Made by a program: the position numbers and the translations under genes. A DNA stretch of 64,000 nucleotides from Agrobacterium tumefaciens (lineage in GTDB: Bacteria > Pseudomonadota > Alphaproteobacteria > Rhizobiales > Rhizobiaceae): positions 186,001 to 250,000 of the forward strand of contig NZ_JXQV01000009.1 in NCBI RefSeq assembly GCF_000834635.1, written 5' to 3'. Of the stretch, positions 25,816 to 36,547 are shown piece by piece; within the stretch, counting starts at the first letter, position 1; every line of letters starts with the position of its first letter. The notes beneath the pieces are model-generated. The model was given only the letters and a program-made list of their open reading frames with translations, was not told where the DNA came from and searched no databases.

Positions 25816-26799
25816 ATGTTACGTTCTATTGCTCTTCTTTCCATCTCCGTCGTCTTTGCCGCACCCGTCAGCGCACAGACGGTGGAAAAGCCAAAACAAT
25901 TGCTCATGGTTTCCTTCGATGGCGCTGGCGATAATTCGCTCTGGGAGCGAAGCCGCGCAACGGCGAAAGAGGTGGGCGCGCATTTCACCTATTTCCTCGC
26001 CTGCACATTGGTCATGGACCGCAAGACGAGCGCCAAGAGCTATCAGGGACCGGGCATGAAAGCGGGCCGCTCCAATGTCGGCTTCGGCCAGTCGGTTGAA
26101 GAGGTCGAGACACGCCTTCAGAATATCTGGTCAGCCAGGCAGGAAGGCCACGAAATTGCCAACCACACCTGCGGCCATTTTGATGGTGGCAACTGGAGTG
26201 AAGAACAGTGGGATGCCGAATTCACCAACTTTACCAGCACCATGGAAAATGCGTGGCAGATGATTGGTAAGAAGGATGTGGAGCCGCAGGGCTGGCGCGA
26301 TCTCGTTCATGGCATCAATGGCTTCCGCGCGCCCTATCTATCGCAAAGCGATGCACTCACCGCCGCCCAGAAGAAACACGGCTTCGTCTATGATGCCACC
26401 AGCATTACCAAAGGCCCGGCATGGCCGACCATGAAAAACGGCATCCAGCATTTCGGTCTGCCGCTCATTCCCGAAGGCCCCAGCAACCGGCCCATCATCG
26501 CCATGGACTACAATCTGTTCGTGCGCCATTCCATGGCCATCGAAAACAGAGAAAAGTCAGCTGAATTCGAGGAACGCGCCTATCAGGCCTTCCGCGCAGC
26601 CTTCGACCGGCAATATGATGGCGAGCGCGTGCCGCTCCAACTCGGCTTTCACTTTGTAAAGATGAATGGCGGCGCCTACTGGAACGCGCTGGAGCGCCTG
26701 CTGCGGGAGGTCTGCAACAGGCAGGATGTCGCCTGCGTGACTTACGCACAGGCCATGCCGATGATCGAGGCCCGGCAAACGCAGAAATCGCAGGGCTGA
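25816..26799 (+). CDS. Secreted polysaccharide deacetylase-like protein (carbohydrate esterase 4 fold)
   Basis: The 327-residue protein has a signal peptide (about 1-21, ending VSA) and a NodB-type deacetylase domain. The first motif is LMVSFDGAGDN, where usual enzymes have TFDDG, and the metal-binding motif is HEIANHTCGH (about 119-128), equivalent to H-S/T-x3-H. A third segment, NGFRAPYLSQSD, provides the catalytic Arg region. It likely deacetylates a cell-wall or capsular glycan, but the first motif lacks the second Asp so activity is uncertain. No strong ribosome site precedes the ATG at 25816; the longer in-frame start would hide the signal peptide. Confidence 0.82.
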   Translation: MLRSIALLSISVVFAAPVSAQTVEKPKQLLMVSFDGAGDNSLWERSRATAKEVGAHFTYFLACTLVMDRKTSAKSYQGPGMKAGRSNVGFGQSVEEVETRLQNIWSARQEGHEIANHTCGHFDGGNWSEEQWDAEFTNFTSTMENAWQMIGKKDVEPQGWRDLVHGINGFRAPYLSQSDALTAAQKKHGFVYDATSITKGPAWPTMKNGIQHFGLPLIPEGPSNRPIIAMDYNLFVRHSMAIENREKSAEFEERAYQAFRAAFDRQYDGERVPLQLGFHFVKMNGGAYWNALERLLREVCNRQDVACVTYAQAMPMIEARQTQKSQG

Positions 26800-26822
26800 A
26801 AACCGCAGCGGTCTGGACATGA

Positions 26823-26849
26823 AAAAGGGTGGCACATGGCCACCCTTTT
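26823..26849. terminator. Bidirectional terminator between the deacetylase and bacA genes
   Basis: AAAAGGGTGGC pairs perfectly with GCCACCCTTTT around ACATG. The stem ends supply a T-run on both strands, a textbook shared terminator for convergent genes. Confidence 0.85.
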
Positions 26850-26854
26850 CTGTG

Positions 26855-28132
26855 TCAGGTCGGCCTGTTCGCAGCCAACTCGCCATCCTCAGCTTCACGC
26901 TTGAGGTAACGCTGATCGATCTCCGGCAGCGGCTTATCGTCGATTGCCGCTTCGAAGGCCTTCAGGCGCTTATAGATGGAAAGAAGCTCAACGATCGTTG
27001 TCCAGGAATTGATGAGATACTGGAACGACCCACGCACCTGATCGAAGACGTTACCGATCTGCGTGAACACACCCAGCGTGATCTTCCCAGCCGCAATCGA
27101 TGGAATGAGCACGATAAGGCTGTAGAGATTATCGGCCTGAAGATAGAAAATACGAGCGACGTTGAAGTACAGATAGTGGAAATAAAGACGGAAATAGTTT
27201 TTCCGCACATTCGAAAAGAGCTCCGCCACGGTAGCAGGGCGGGCGCGGTCTTCATGGTCCTCGCCATAAACAAGTTCTTTTCTATAGGCCGCCTCAACGC
27301 GCTGATTGCGGAACTCAAGACCGGGAAGCTTGATGCCGACGAGAGCGAGGAAGCCAGTGCCGAACAGTGACCAAACAATTGCGGCCCACACCAACGCATG
27401 CGGAATCTCACCGATGATCGGCAGTTCCGTGATTGTCTCGGAGAAGGTGAAGAGAACGGGCAGAAATGCGATCAGCGTCATGATCGCTCGCACCAGACCG
27501 ACGCCCAAACCCTCGACGGTGCTGGAAAAACGCATCGTGTCTTCCTGAACACGCTGCGAAGCGCCTTCAATGTGGCGCAGGCGATCCCAGTTGGCCATAT
27601 AAAATTCGTTCATCGCGGTGCGCCAACGGAAGATATAATGGCTGACGAAAAACAGATTGAGCACGCCAACTGTGATGGCGAAGAACAGAATACCAGTAAC
27701 GCCGACAAGCCCCATATAGAGCTGCTCTGCCGTAACAGGCGCCGTCTTGGCCAGAGCCTGCTGGACGAGGTCGTAATAGGGACCGTACCACGCGTTCATT
27801 GCCACGCTGACCTGTACCGAGAAATAGGTCGCGAAAATAATCAGCGCCGAGCCCAGAATTGACCAGTTCTGCCATCTGTGCGGGCTGTAGATGAACCAGA
27901 ACGCCGCAAACAGTGCGACGGCCGCTGTATAATAGAGATAGAACCACAGAAATGGGGTCGACCAGAAAACGGAAACGCCGGTAGCAGGCGGCTGGCCCGC
28001 AGGCAGGTCGGGCAGCCCAATTGCATTGCCCCACCCTCTTGCACCAGCGTACCAAAGCCCGATCATAAGAAGCGACCAGACGACGGCAGACGTGAAAAAC
28101 AGTTTGGGTTTTGGGAAGAAGGAATGAAACAC
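26855..28132 (-). CDS. bacA: BacA/SbmA-type peptide transporter
   Basis: The 425-residue inner membrane protein has about eight hydrophobic segments and strong SbmA/BacA landmarks: [16 protein letters not shown] (about 112-127), [35 protein letters not shown] (about 192-206) and a C-terminal [14 protein letters not shown]. It imports peptides, including antimicrobial and nodule-specific Cys-rich peptides, and bleomycin, using the proton gradient. In rhizobia it affects lipid A very-long-chain fatty acids and is needed for bacteroid survival with some hosts. The start is GTG at 28132; a stop lies upstream in frame with no ATG in between. It is monocistronic. Confidence 0.93.
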   Translation of the reverse strand: MFHSFFPKPKLFFTSAVVWSLLMIGLWYAGARGWGNAIGLPDLPAGQPPATGVSVFWSTPFLWFYLYYTAAVALFAAFWFIYSPHRWQNWSILGSALIIFATYFSVQVSVAMNAWYGPYYDLVQQALAKTAPVTAEQLYMGLVGVTGILFFAITVGVLNLFFVSHYIFRWRTAMNEFYMANWDRLRHIEGASQRVQEDTMRFSSTVEGLGVGLVRAIMTLIAFLPVLFTFSETITELPIIGEIPHALVWAAIVWSLFGTGFLALVGIKLPGLEFRNQRVEAAYRKELVYGEDHEDRARPATVAELFSNVRKNYFRLYFHYLYFNVARIFYLQADNLYSLIVLIPSIAAGKITLGVFTQIGNVFDQVRGSFQYLINSWTTIVELLSIYKRLKAFEAAIDDKPLPEIDQRYLKREAEDGELAANRPT

Positions 28133-28318
28133 GTTTTGAACTCTCGCGAGCTTTGAGGTCAGCCATTATTGGCGAAGCAGTTTTGCGGGAAACTAGGGCA
28201 GAAATCCGTGTGCAGCAATGCAACAAACGCTAACTTACGAAGATGTAAGGTAGATGCGCGCTGCCGCAGCCGGAGATGAGGAAACCCTTAAACAAGGCAT
28301 GCGTGCAGCCGCCGGGCA

Positions 28319-29071
28319 TTACTCTGCAAGCGTTAGGATCAATGGACCATTCTTGGTTGCGACGACGGTATGCTCAAACTGCACCGTTGGTGCGCTGGGG
28401 TCGCTGAACAGCGTCCATGGATCATCGTCGCCATCTTCGGCCCAATAGGCACCCATGGACAGAAAGGGCTCGACCGTAAACACCATGCCTTCGGTCATGA
28501 TGCGGGTTTCATCCTTGTCCGGCCATGTGGCAAGCTCGGTCGGCTCTTCGTGCAGGGAGCGGCCAATGCCGTGGCTGGCGAGATTGGTGATCAGCGTGTA
28601 GCGGTTTTTCTTGGCGAAGGCGCCGATGGCATTGCCGATATCGGCCAGCGGACGGCCTGACTTGATCTGTTGCAAGCCGGTCCACATGGCGCGCTTGCCA
28701 TCCCGGCACAGCCGCTCAATCTCTTTCTTGACGGGCGGAACGGCAAAGGACGCGCCGGTATCTCCGAAGAAGCCATCTTTCACCGCCGACACATCGATAT
28801 TGACGAGATCGCCCGCCTTGATGATGCGGGGGCCGGGAATTCCGTGGGCCACTTCTTCGTTGACGCTGATGCAGGTCGCACCCGGAAACTGATAGCAGAA
28901 TTCCGGGGCCGATTGCGCGCCATTGTCTTCCAGCACCTTGCGACCGATGGCATCCATTTCCAGCGTCGTCATGCCCGGCTCCATCGCATCGGCCATGGTC
29001 TGCATCGCAAACCCGCAGATGCGGCCGATCTCTTTCAGCTTCGCCAGTTCTTCTTCGGAGGAAATAACCAT
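28319..29071 (-). CDS. map: Methionine aminopeptidase, type I
   Basis: The 250-residue enzyme removes N-terminal Met from nascent proteins (EC 3.4.11.18). The pita-bread fold metal ligands are visible: Asp in NIDVSAVKDGFFGDTGASF (two Asp), His in SHGIGRSLHEEP, Glu in VFTVEPFLS and Glu in VQFEHTVVAT. It lacks an N-terminal Zn-finger extension, as normal for type Ia. Rhizobia often carry more than one map gene. It is 17 bp downstream of the flavin monooxygenase gene and probably cotranscribed; GGGA precedes the ATG. Confidence 0.95.
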   Translation of the reverse strand: MVISSEEELAKLKEIGRICGFAMQTMADAMEPGMTTLEMDAIGRKVLEDNGAQSAPEFCYQFPGATCISVNEEVAHGIPGPRIIKAGDLVNIDVSAVKDGFFGDTGASFAVPPVKKEIERLCRDGKRAMWTGLQQIKSGRPLADIGNAIGAFAKKNRYTLITNLASHGIGRSLHEEPTELATWPDKDETRIMTEGMVFTVEPFLSMGAYWAEDGDDDPWTLFSDPSAPTVQFEHTVVATKNGPLILTLAE

Positions 29072-29088
29072 TGTCGTCCCGTTGTTTT

Positions 29089-30150
29089 TCAGGCCGTGGC
29101 TTTCGCGCTATCGCTCCTGCCAGTCAATTCTTTTCTCACAATCGGGGCGACTTTGGTGCCGTAAAGCTCGATACCGCGCATGATCTGGTCATGCGGCATA
29201 AGGCCGATGGCCATTTGCAGCAGAAAACGATCATTCTTGAAGACGCTATGGGCCTTGATGATTTTTTCCGCGACCAGCTCCGGGTCACCTAGGAACAGAT
29301 TGCCCTCCGGCCCGCGTGCAACATCATAGTGCGCACGGCTGGTCGGTCCCCAGCCGCGTTCACGCCCAATGCGGTTCATGACCTCGGCCTGCGGCCCGTA
29401 GAACTGGTCAGCGGCCTTTTCGGTCGTATCGGCAATAAACCCATGCACATTGATGCTGGTTTTCTGCTTCGCTGGCTCCTGCCCGGCGCGGCGTGCTGCC
29501 TCGCGGTAAAGATCAAACAGCGGCGCGTAGCGACGATATTCGCCGCCAATAATCGCCAGCGCCACAGGCAAGCCCATGGCCCCTGCCCGTGCCACGGACT
29601 GCGGAGTGCCACCGACGGCAATCCATATCGGCAGATGGTCCTGGAAGGGGCGCGGATAAACTCCGCGTCCGTTGATGGGCGGATGCTTGGAGCCGGACCA
29701 CGTCACGATTTCCTTCTCGCGAAGCGTCATAAGCAAATCCAGCTTTTCGCTGAACAGCTCGTCGTAATCTTCAAGATTATATCCAAACAGCGGATAGGAC
29801 TCGATGAAGGAGCCGCGACCCGCCATGATTTCGGCACGGCCATTGGACAGGAGATCCACCGTTGCAAATTGCTGGAACACCCGGATCGGATCATCCGAGC
29901 TCAGCACGGAGACAGCGCTGGTCAACCGGATATTCTTGGTTTTGACAGCGGCAGCGGCCAACACTGTTGATGGCGAGGAAACCGCATAATCCGGACGGTG
30001 ATGTTCCCCAAGACCAAACACATCCAGCCCCACCTGATCGGCAAGCTCGATTTCTTCCAGAAGGTCTTTCAGCCTGCGTGCACCCTCGGCACCCTTGCCG
30101 CCAGGCGCGTTCGGATCGACATCCGCAAATGTATAGAGACCCAATTCCAT
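29089..30150 (-). CDS. Luciferase-like flavin monooxygenase (LLM class)
   Basis: The 353-residue protein has the bacterial luciferase-type TIM barrel, with [20 protein letters not shown] (about 46-65) and [18 protein letters not shown] (about 172-189), marking FMN- or F420-type LLM oxidoreductases of the group close to YhbW. The substrate is unknown; it is probably a reduced-flavin-dependent monooxygenase. GAGGG lies 6 nt before the ATG. It forms a tight pair with map, and a hairpin separates it from glpK upstream. Confidence 0.82.
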   Translation of the reverse strand: MELGLYTFADVDPNAPGGKGAEGARRLKDLLEEIELADQVGLDVFGLGEHHRPDYAVSSPSTVLAAAAVKTKNIRLTSAVSVLSSDDPIRVFQQFATVDLLSNGRAEIMAGRGSFIESYPLFGYNLEDYDELFSEKLDLLMTLREKEIVTWSGSKHPPINGRGVYPRPFQDHLPIWIAVGGTPQSVARAGAMGLPVALAIIGGEYRRYAPLFDLYREAARRAGQEPAKQKTSINVHGFIADTTEKAADQFYGPQAEVMNRIGRERGWGPTSRAHYDVARGPEGNLFLGDPELVAEKIIKAHSVFKNDRFLLQMAIGLMPHDQIMRGIELYGTKVAPIVRKELTGRSDSAKATA

Positions 30151-30224
30151 GTCTAACCCTCAATGATGTTTGTTGAGAGATAGGGATAGAACGAGGGCGA
30201 GGCAAACCCAAAAAGCCGAAAGGA

Positions 30225-30245
30225 CCTATCGATAGATTCGATAGG
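30225..30245 (-). terminator. Hairpin terminator after glpK
   Basis: CCTATCGA and TCGATAGG form an 8-bp stem with a 5-nt loop, followed on the minus strand by a T-rich stretch with CTTTTTGG. It lies 22 bp after the glpK stop and before the monooxygenase gene. Confidence 0.55.
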
Positions 30246-30266
30246 CCAGAGGGTGGGGCGTCGGTT

Positions 30267-31760
30267 CTAGACTGAACTCAGGGTGCGCCGCACGGCGTTT
30301 CGCCAACCCTTGATCTTGCGCTCGCGGGTCTCGTCATCCATTTGCGGCTCGAACCTGTTGTCGCGGGACCAAGCTTCAGAAAACGCCTTCATATCCGGCC
30401 AGACACCCGCCTTGCTGCCCGCAAGCCAGGCGGCACCAAGGGCTGTCGTTTCAAGGATCACAGGGCGATCCACCGGCGCGTTGATGAGGTCGGAAAGGCG
30501 CTGCATCGTCCAGTCAGAAGCCACCATGCCGCCATCGACACGCAGCACTGTATCGCCATTGGCGTTCTTCCAGTCCTTGTGCATGGCATCCAGCAGATCG
30601 CCGGTCTGGTAGCAGACGGCTTCCAATGCGGCGCGCGCAAACTCTGCCGGCCCCGTACCACGCGTCAGCCCGAACATTGCGCCACGCGCATCCGCATCCC
30701 ACCAAGGTGCGCCAAGGCCAACGAAGGCAGGCACAAGATAAACGTCCTGCGATGGGTCTGCCTTCTCGGCAAGAGCACCGGTTTCGGATGCGGAACCGAT
30801 GACCTTCATCCCATCGCGCAGCCATTGAACGGCAGCACCGGCGACGAAGATGGAGCCTTCCAGCGCATAGGTGGTCTTGCCATCCAGACGGTAGGCAATG
30901 GTTGTCAGCAGACGGTTCTTGGAGCGAACCATGTCTTTGCCGGTGTTTAAAAGTGCAAAGCAGCCGGTGCCATAGGTGGATTTAAGCATGCCCGGCTCAA
31001 AGCAGGCCTGCCCGATGACGGCCGCATGCTGGTCTCCCGCCACACCAAGAATGGGGATAGGCGCGCCGAACAGCTCGGCATCCGCCACGCCAAATTCTGC
31101 GGCGCAATCCAGAACCTCAGGCAAAACGGATGCTGGCACATCAAGAATTTCTAGAAGCTGCTTGTCCCAGGCGTTCTTTTCGATGTTGAACATCAGCGTG
31201 CGTGACGCATTGGTCGCATCCGTCACAAAGGACTTGCCGCCGGTCAGCCGCCAGATGAGGAATGTATCGACTGTGCCGAAGCACAGCTCACCCTTCTCGG
31301 CGCGCTTGCGCGCACCCTTGACCTTCGACAGCAGCCACGACAGCTTTGTGCCGGAAAAATAAGGGTCCAGCAGCAGGCCGGTCTTCTTGGCGAACACCTT
31401 CTCGTGCCCGTCCTTCTTCAGCTTTTCGCAAAGCTTGGCGGTGCGTCGGTCCTGCCAGACGATGGCATTGTGCAGCGGCTTGCCGGTATCGCGTTCCCAT
31501 AACAGCGTGGTTTCGCGCTGGTTGGTAATGCCGATGGCGGCGATATCGGCAGCCTTTAGCTTAGCCTTTTCCAAAGCCTGCTTGATCGACCAGACGACGC
31601 TTTCCCAGATCTCCTCCGGATCATGCTCCACCCAGCCGGAATCAGGGAAAATCTGCCGGAACTCTTTTTGCCCCGTCCCTGCCACCCGCATCGAACCATC
31701 AAAAACGATGGCGCGTGTCGATGTCGTGCCTTGGTCGATGGCGAGAATATAACCGCCCAT
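30267..31760 (-). CDS. glpK: Glycerol kinase
   Basis: The 497-residue FGGY kinase makes glycerol-3-phosphate from glycerol and ATP (EC 2.7.1.30). Visible landmarks are the phosphate-binding [16 protein letters not shown] (about 4-19), [11 protein letters not shown] (about 77-87), [14 protein letters not shown] (about 260-273) and the C-terminal [20 protein letters not shown] lies about 5 nt before the ATG at 31760. Length is normal. The glycerol facilitator and glycerol-3-phosphate dehydrogenase genes are not in the window. It diverges from bdhA. Confidence 0.96.
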   Translation of the reverse strand: MGGYILAIDQGTTSTRAIVFDGSMRVAGTGQKEFRQIFPDSGWVEHDPEEIWESVVWSIKQALEKAKLKAADIAAIGITNQRETTLLWERDTGKPLHNAIVWQDRRTAKLCEKLKKDGHEKVFAKKTGLLLDPYFSGTKLSWLLSKVKGARKRAEKGELCFGTVDTFLIWRLTGGKSFVTDATNASRTLMFNIEKNAWDKQLLEILDVPASVLPEVLDCAAEFGVADAELFGAPIPILGVAGDQHAAVIGQACFEPGMLKSTYGTGCFALLNTGKDMVRSKNRLLTTIAYRLDGKTTYALEGSIFVAGAAVQWLRDGMKVIGSASETGALAEKADPSQDVYLVPAFVGLGAPWWDADARGAMFGLTRGTGPAEFARAALEAVCYQTGDLLDAMHKDWKNANGDTVLRVDGGMVASDWTMQRLSDLINAPVDRPVILETTALGAAWLAGSKAGVWPDMKAFSEAWSRDNRFEPQMDDETRERKIKGWRNAVRRTLSSV

Positions 31761-31917
31761 GCATGCCTCCCGGAATAAAGTTTGGCGCAAGACAATATGC
31801 GCGGCTCACAATGTCAAGCCACGGCATGCGCATCACATGTCAAATATGATTGCCAGTCCCCCTGCTTTAAGCATAACCTGCCAGCGAGCGTTGCAACGTT
31901 GGGCAAAGGGAAACGCC

Positions 31918-32694
31918 ATGCACCGAACCGTAATCGTGACAGGCTCAACCAGCGGCATTGGTCTGGCCATAGCACAAGCCTTTGCCAATGATGGCTGCAA
32001 CGTGATGCTGAATGGCTTCGGCGTTGAGAGCGAGATCGAAGATACCCGTCTGCTGATGGAAGCAGAAAGCGGCACCCGCGTTCTCTACCACCCGGCGGAT
32101 ATGACCAAGCCCGACGAGATTGCCGATCTGGTGAAAACGACGCATGACAAGCTCGGCTCAGTGGATATTCTGGTCAACAATGCGGGCGTGCAGCACGTGG
32201 CACCGGTGGAAGACTTCCCGCCGGAAAAATGGGACCAGATCATCGCCATCAACCTGACCAGCGCGTTTCACACCATGCGCGCCGCTATCCCCCTTATGAA
32301 AGCAGCCGGGAAAGGTCGCATCATTAACATTGCCTCAGCCCATGGCCTCGTTGCCTCGCCTTATAAATCTGCCTATGTGGCGGCAAAACATGGTATCATC
32401 GGGCTGACGAAATCCGCAGCGCTGGAACTTGCCGAGACCGGCATTACCGTCAACGCCATATGCCCGGGCTATGTGCTGACATCGCTGGTGGAAAAACAGA
32501 TACCCGATACGGCCAAGGCACGCGGCATCAGCGAGGATGAGGTCAAGAACGACGTTCTCTTGCGACTGCAGGCGACGAAAGAATTTGTGAAGGTCGAGGA
32601 TGTGGCAGCAACCGCCATCTTCCTGGCCAGCGATGCCGCAAAACAGATCACCGGCACGCATATTTCCATCGATGGCGGCTGGACCGCCCAATAA
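31918..32694 (+). CDS. bdhA: D-3-hydroxybutyrate dehydrogenase
   Basis: The 258-residue short-chain dehydrogenase has the NAD site GSTSGIG (about 9-15), NNAG (about 91-94), and the catalytic Ser/Tyr/Lys in IASAHGLVASPYKSAYVAAK (about 139-158). Its segments SPYKSAYVAAKHGI and VEKQIPDTAKARGI are typical of 3-hydroxybutyrate dehydrogenases. It oxidises 3-hydroxybutyrate to acetoacetate in polyhydroxybutyrate breakdown (EC 1.1.1.30). The ATG at 31918 follows AAAGGG. Only 23 bp separate it from xdhA, matching the mixed bdhA-xdhA-xdhB operon described in Sinorhizobium meliloti. Confidence 0.92.
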   Translation: MHRTVIVTGSTSGIGLAIAQAFANDGCNVMLNGFGVESEIEDTRLLMEAESGTRVLYHPADMTKPDEIADLVKTTHDKLGSVDILVNNAGVQHVAPVEDFPPEKWDQIIAINLTSAFHTMRAAIPLMKAAGKGRIINIASAHGLVASPYKSAYVAAKHGIIGLTKSAALELAETGITVNAICPGYVLTSLVEKQIPDTAKARGISEDEVKNDVLLRLQATKEFVKVEDVAATAIFLASDAAKQITGTHISIDGGWTAQ

Positions 32695-32717
32695 TCATAC
32701 GCAGACGAAGGCACGGC

Positions 32718-34187
32718 ATGAAAGACGCAATCAGCTTCATCCTCAACAACGAGACGGTTTCGCTCAAGGACTTCGGCCCGACGGAAACGCTGCTCGATTA
32801 TCTGAGGCTGCAGAAAAGACTGACCGGGACGAAAGAGGGTTGCGCTGAAGGCGATTGCGGAGCCTGCACCGTGCTGGTCGGTCGTCTTCTGGATGGGTCG
32901 CTACGCTATGAGACCGTCAATGCCTGTATCCGCTTCATCGGCTCGCTGCATGGTGCGCATATCGTCACCATAGAGCATCTGGCGGGCAAGAATGGCGTGC
33001 TGCACCCGGTGCAACAGGCCATGATGGACTATCATGGCTCCCAATGCGGCTTTTGCACACCCGGCTTCGTCATGTCGCTTTACGGCCTCTGGCTCACCAG
33101 CAACAAGCCATCTCGCGCCGATATCGAAAAGGCGTTGCAGGGCAACCTCTGTCGCTGCACCGGCTACGAGCCGATCATTCGCGCCGCTGAAAGCGTGACA
33201 GCTGCCAGACCCAGCACCCTGTTCGATCCCATCGAGCGGGACCGCTCCAGCATCATGTCACGCCTCTGGGCGATCCAGCAGACTGAAACGATCATCATCA
33301 CCAAAGACGACTGTCGCACGATCATACCCTCAAACATTTCCGAATTCGCTTCCGCCTATGCGGCTGAGCCCAAGGCCACCATCGTGGCTGGCTCCACCGA
33401 TGTCGGCCTGTGGGTGACCAAACAGATGCGGACGCTGACCTGCGTCATCTTCATCAATCACTTGAGCGAGCTTCAGTCCATCTCGGTAAGAGATGGCGGC
33501 ATTTCGATAGGCGCTGGCGTGACTTACGCCCATGCCTTCACACACTTGGCAAAGCATATTCCCTCCCTTGGCCGCCTCATTGACCGCATCGGCGGCCAGC
33601 AGGTTCGCAACATGGGAACGATTGGCGGCAACATCGCCAATGGCTCGCCCATCGGCGACACACCGCCGGCACTGATCGCACTTGGGGCCACGCTGACGCT
33701 GCGCTCATCAACCGGCAGCCGGACAATGCCGCTCGAAAACTATTTCATCGACTACGGCAAGCAGGATCGTTTTTCCGGCGAGTTCGTGGAGAAGATTTTC
33801 GTACCGATCCCCGCTCCCGATACCCATTGCGCGATCTACAAGATTTCCAAACGCCGCGATGAGGATATTTCGGCGCTCTGTGCTGCCTATCATCTGAAGC
33901 TGGATGCCGAAGGCACGGTGGAAGACATACGTATTGCCTTTGGCGGAATGGCGGCAACGCCTAAGCGCGCCATGGCACTTGAGGAAGCACTCAAGGGCAA
34001 GCCATGGAACGTGGAAACCATTGAAGCGTTTCGTGATGTGATCGAGGCAGATTTTCAGCCGCTGACCGACTGGCGCGCCACAGCCGAATATCGTCTGCTG
34101 ACCGCGAAAAACCTGCTGACCCGCTTTTTCCTGGAAACCACAGGTGAGGCCCAAGAGTTGCAGCGCTTTGCGCTGGCGGAGGCGTGA
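32718..34187 (+). CDS. xdhA: Xanthine dehydrogenase small subunit (2Fe-2S and FAD)
   Basis: The 489-residue subunit binds two iron-sulfur clusters through Cys42/47/50/70 and Cys110/113/145/147 (GCAEGDCGAC, GSQCGFCTPGF, GNLCRCTGYEP). An FAD domain (about 215-390) includes VAGSTDVGLWVTKQ and the second flavin motif QVRNMGTIGGNIANGSPIGD. With XdhB it oxidises hypoxanthine to xanthine and xanthine to urate, passing electrons to NAD (EC 1.17.1.4). Its stop overlaps the GTG that precedes the xdhB ATG, so translation is coupled. Confidence 0.96.
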   Translation: MKDAISFILNNETVSLKDFGPTETLLDYLRLQKRLTGTKEGCAEGDCGACTVLVGRLLDGSLRYETVNACIRFIGSLHGAHIVTIEHLAGKNGVLHPVQQAMMDYHGSQCGFCTPGFVMSLYGLWLTSNKPSRADIEKALQGNLCRCTGYEPIIRAAESVTAARPSTLFDPIERDRSSIMSRLWAIQQTETIIITKDDCRTIIPSNISEFASAYAAEPKATIVAGSTDVGLWVTKQMRTLTCVIFINHLSELQSISVRDGGISIGAGVTYAHAFTHLAKHIPSLGRLIDRIGGQQVRNMGTIGGNIANGSPIGDTPPALIALGATLTLRSSTGSRTMPLENYFIDYGKQDRFSGEFVEKIFVPIPAPDTHCAIYKISKRRDEDISALCAAYHLKLDAEGTVEDIRIAFGGMAATPKRAMALEEALKGKPWNVETIEAFRDVIEADFQPLTDWRATAEYRLLTAKNLLTRFFLETTGEAQELQRFALAEA

Positions 34188-34192
34188 AGGCC

Positions 34193-36532
34193 ATGGATAC
34201 CAACACATTCGAGCGCAAGAAAACAGCAGTAAACGGCGAACTTCATGGATCTATTCGCCATGATTCAGCACACAAGCATGTCACCGGAAGTGCTGAATAT
34301 ATCGACGATATTCCTGAACCCGCTGGTCTGATCCACGGCGCGCTGGGCATGGCAGACCGAGCCCATGCGGAAATCGTCTCGATGGATTTGTCGCAGGTGG
34401 AAGCAACACCCGGCGTGCTCTGGGTGATGACCGGAAAAGATGTTCCGGGCGAAAACGACGTTTCCTCCGGCGGGCGTCACGATGAGCCCTTGCTGGCGGA
34501 AAAGCTCGTGCAATTTCACGGCCAGCCAATCTTTGCCGTCTTCGCCGAGACGCGCGACATTGCCCGCAAGGCAGCCCGCAAGGCAAAAATCACCTATAAC
34601 GACCTGCCGCACTGGAGCGATATAGACAGCGCGATAGAAAACGGCGAGCCGCTGGTGACGCCCGGCATGGTACTGCAACGCGGCGATGCCGAGGTCGAAA
34701 TGGACGTGGCTGCGCGCCGTCTGACCGGCACGATGCGCATTGGCGGGCAGGAGCATTTCTATCTGGAAGGCCATATTGCCATGGCTGTACCGGGTGAGGA
34801 TGACGAGGTCACGGTGTGGAGTTCCACCCAGCACCCGAGCGAAATCCAGCACATCGTCAGCCACATCCTGCAAGTGCCATCCCATGCCGTCACGGTGCAG
34901 GTGCGGCGCATGGGTGGCGGCTTTGGCGGCAAGGAAACGCAGGGCAACCAGTTCGCAGCCCTTTGCGCCATTGCAGCCAAGAAGCTGAACCGCGCCGTTA
35001 AAATCCGCCCTGACCGGGACGAGGACATGGTGGCGACGGGCAAACGCCACGACTTCCGGGTCGATTATGAGCTGGGCTTCGATGACGAAGGCCGCATCCA
35101 TGCGGTTGATGCGACCTATGCGGCACGCTGCGGTTTCTCCTCGGACCTGTCAGGCGCGGTCACCGACCGCGCGCTTTTCCACGCGGATTCAAGCTATTTC
35201 TATCCGCATGTAAAACTTCAATCCAAGCCACTGAAAACGCACACCGTTTCCAACACCGCGTTTCGAGGTTTTGGCGGGCCACAGGGCATGCTTGGCGCAG
35301 AACGCTTCATCGAGGAAATCGCCTATGCGGTGGGCAAGGACCCCTTGGAGGTCCGCAAGCTGAATTTCTACGGCCAGACCGGCTCGGGCCGCACCACCAC
35401 GCCTTACCATCAGCAGGTCGAAGACAACATCATCGCCCGCATTGTGGAAGAGCTGGAAACGTCGAGCGATTATCAGGCACGGCGGCAGGCGATTATCGAT
35501 TTCAACAAGACCAGCCCTGTCATCCGAAAAGGCATCGCCCTGACGCCGGTCAAGTTCGGCATTTCCTTCACCATGACCGCCTTCAATCAGGCAGGCGCGC
35601 TAATCCACGTCTATAATGACGGCTCCATTCACCTGAACCATGGCGGCACGGAAATGGGCCAGGGGCTTTACACCAAGGTGGCTCAGGTGGTTGCCGATGC
35701 GTTTCAGGTGGATATTGACCGGGTCAAGATCACCGCCACCACCACCGGCAAGGTGCCGAACACCTCCGCCACAGCCGCCTCATCCGGCACCGATCTCAAC
35801 GGCATGGCGGCCTATGATGCGGCACGCCAGATCAAGGAACGCCTTGTTCAGTTTGCGATGGAGAAATGGCAGGTTGGGCAAGACGAGGTCGCGTTCCTGC
35901 CCAATCGTGTCAGAGTCGGAACGGAAGAAATCGCCTTTAACGACTTTATCAAACAGGCTTATTTCGCCCGCGTTCAGCTGTCCGCTGCGGGGTTTTACAA
36001 GACCCCGAAAATTCACTGGGACCGGGCGGCGGGCAGAGGAAAGCCGTTCTATTATTTCTCCTATGGCGCCTCCTGCTGCGAAGTCTCCATCGATACGCTG
36101 ACCGGCGAATATATGATGGAGCGCACCGATATTCTTCACGATGTCGGAAAATCCCTCAACCCGGCCATCGATATCGGTCAGGTGGAAGGCGCATTCGTGC
36201 AGGGCATGGGCTGGCTAACAACGGAAGAATTGTGGTGGGATGACAAGGGACGGCTGCGTACCCACGCGCCCTCCACCTACAAGATCCCCCTTGCCTCCGA
36301 CCGTCCGAAGATTTTCGACGTCAAGCTGGCGGAATGGTCGCAGAATGTGGAGCCGACCATTGGCCGCTCCAAGGCCGTGGGCGAGCCACCCTTCATGCTG
36401 GCGATCTCGGTTCTGGAAGCCCTGTCCATGGCGGTCGCAAGCGTTGCCGATTACAAAGTCTGCCCGCGGCTGGATGCACCCGCAACACCTGAGAGGGTGC
36501 TGATGGCGGTGGAACGGCTGAGGAAGGTTTGA
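34193..36532 (+). CDS. xdhB: Xanthine dehydrogenase large, molybdopterin-binding subunit
   Basis: The 779-residue subunit holds the molybdenum cofactor and substrate pocket. Landmarks are VTGSAEYIDDIPEP near the start, MGGGFGGKETQ (about 239-249), FRGFGGPQGM (about 357-366), GGTEMGQGLYTK (about 482-493) and the catalytic Glu region KAVGEPPFMLA (about 726-736). GTG at 34184 is an alternative start that overlaps the xdhA stop; I prefer ATG 34193 because GGCGGAGG sits at a workable distance and homologues begin here. The gene follows xdhA directly and is followed by xdhC, the maturation factor. Confidence 0.96.
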   Translation: MDTNTFERKKTAVNGELHGSIRHDSAHKHVTGSAEYIDDIPEPAGLIHGALGMADRAHAEIVSMDLSQVEATPGVLWVMTGKDVPGENDVSSGGRHDEPLLAEKLVQFHGQPIFAVFAETRDIARKAARKAKITYNDLPHWSDIDSAIENGEPLVTPGMVLQRGDAEVEMDVAARRLTGTMRIGGQEHFYLEGHIAMAVPGEDDEVTVWSSTQHPSEIQHIVSHILQVPSHAVTVQVRRMGGGFGGKETQGNQFAALCAIAAKKLNRAVKIRPDRDEDMVATGKRHDFRVDYELGFDDEGRIHAVDATYAARCGFSSDLSGAVTDRALFHADSSYFYPHVKLQSKPLKTHTVSNTAFRGFGGPQGMLGAERFIEEIAYAVGKDPLEVRKLNFYGQTGSGRTTTPYHQQVEDNIIARIVEELETSSDYQARRQAIIDFNKTSPVIRKGIALTPVKFGISFTMTAFNQAGALIHVYNDGSIHLNHGGTEMGQGLYTKVAQVVADAFQVDIDRVKITATTTGKVPNTSATAASSGTDLNGMAAYDAARQIKERLVQFAMEKWQVGQDEVAFLPNRVRVGTEEIAFNDFIKQAYFARVQLSAAGFYKTPKIHWDRAAGRGKPFYYFSYGASCCEVSIDTLTGEYMMERTDILHDVGKSLNPAIDIGQVEGAFVQGMGWLTTEELWWDDKGRLRTHAPSTYKIPLASDRPKIFDVKLAEWSQNVEPTIGRSKAVGEPPFMLAISVLEALSMAVASVADYKVCPRLDAPATPERVLMAVERLRKV

Positions 36533-36547
36533 CCGGAGCCCGCGCCC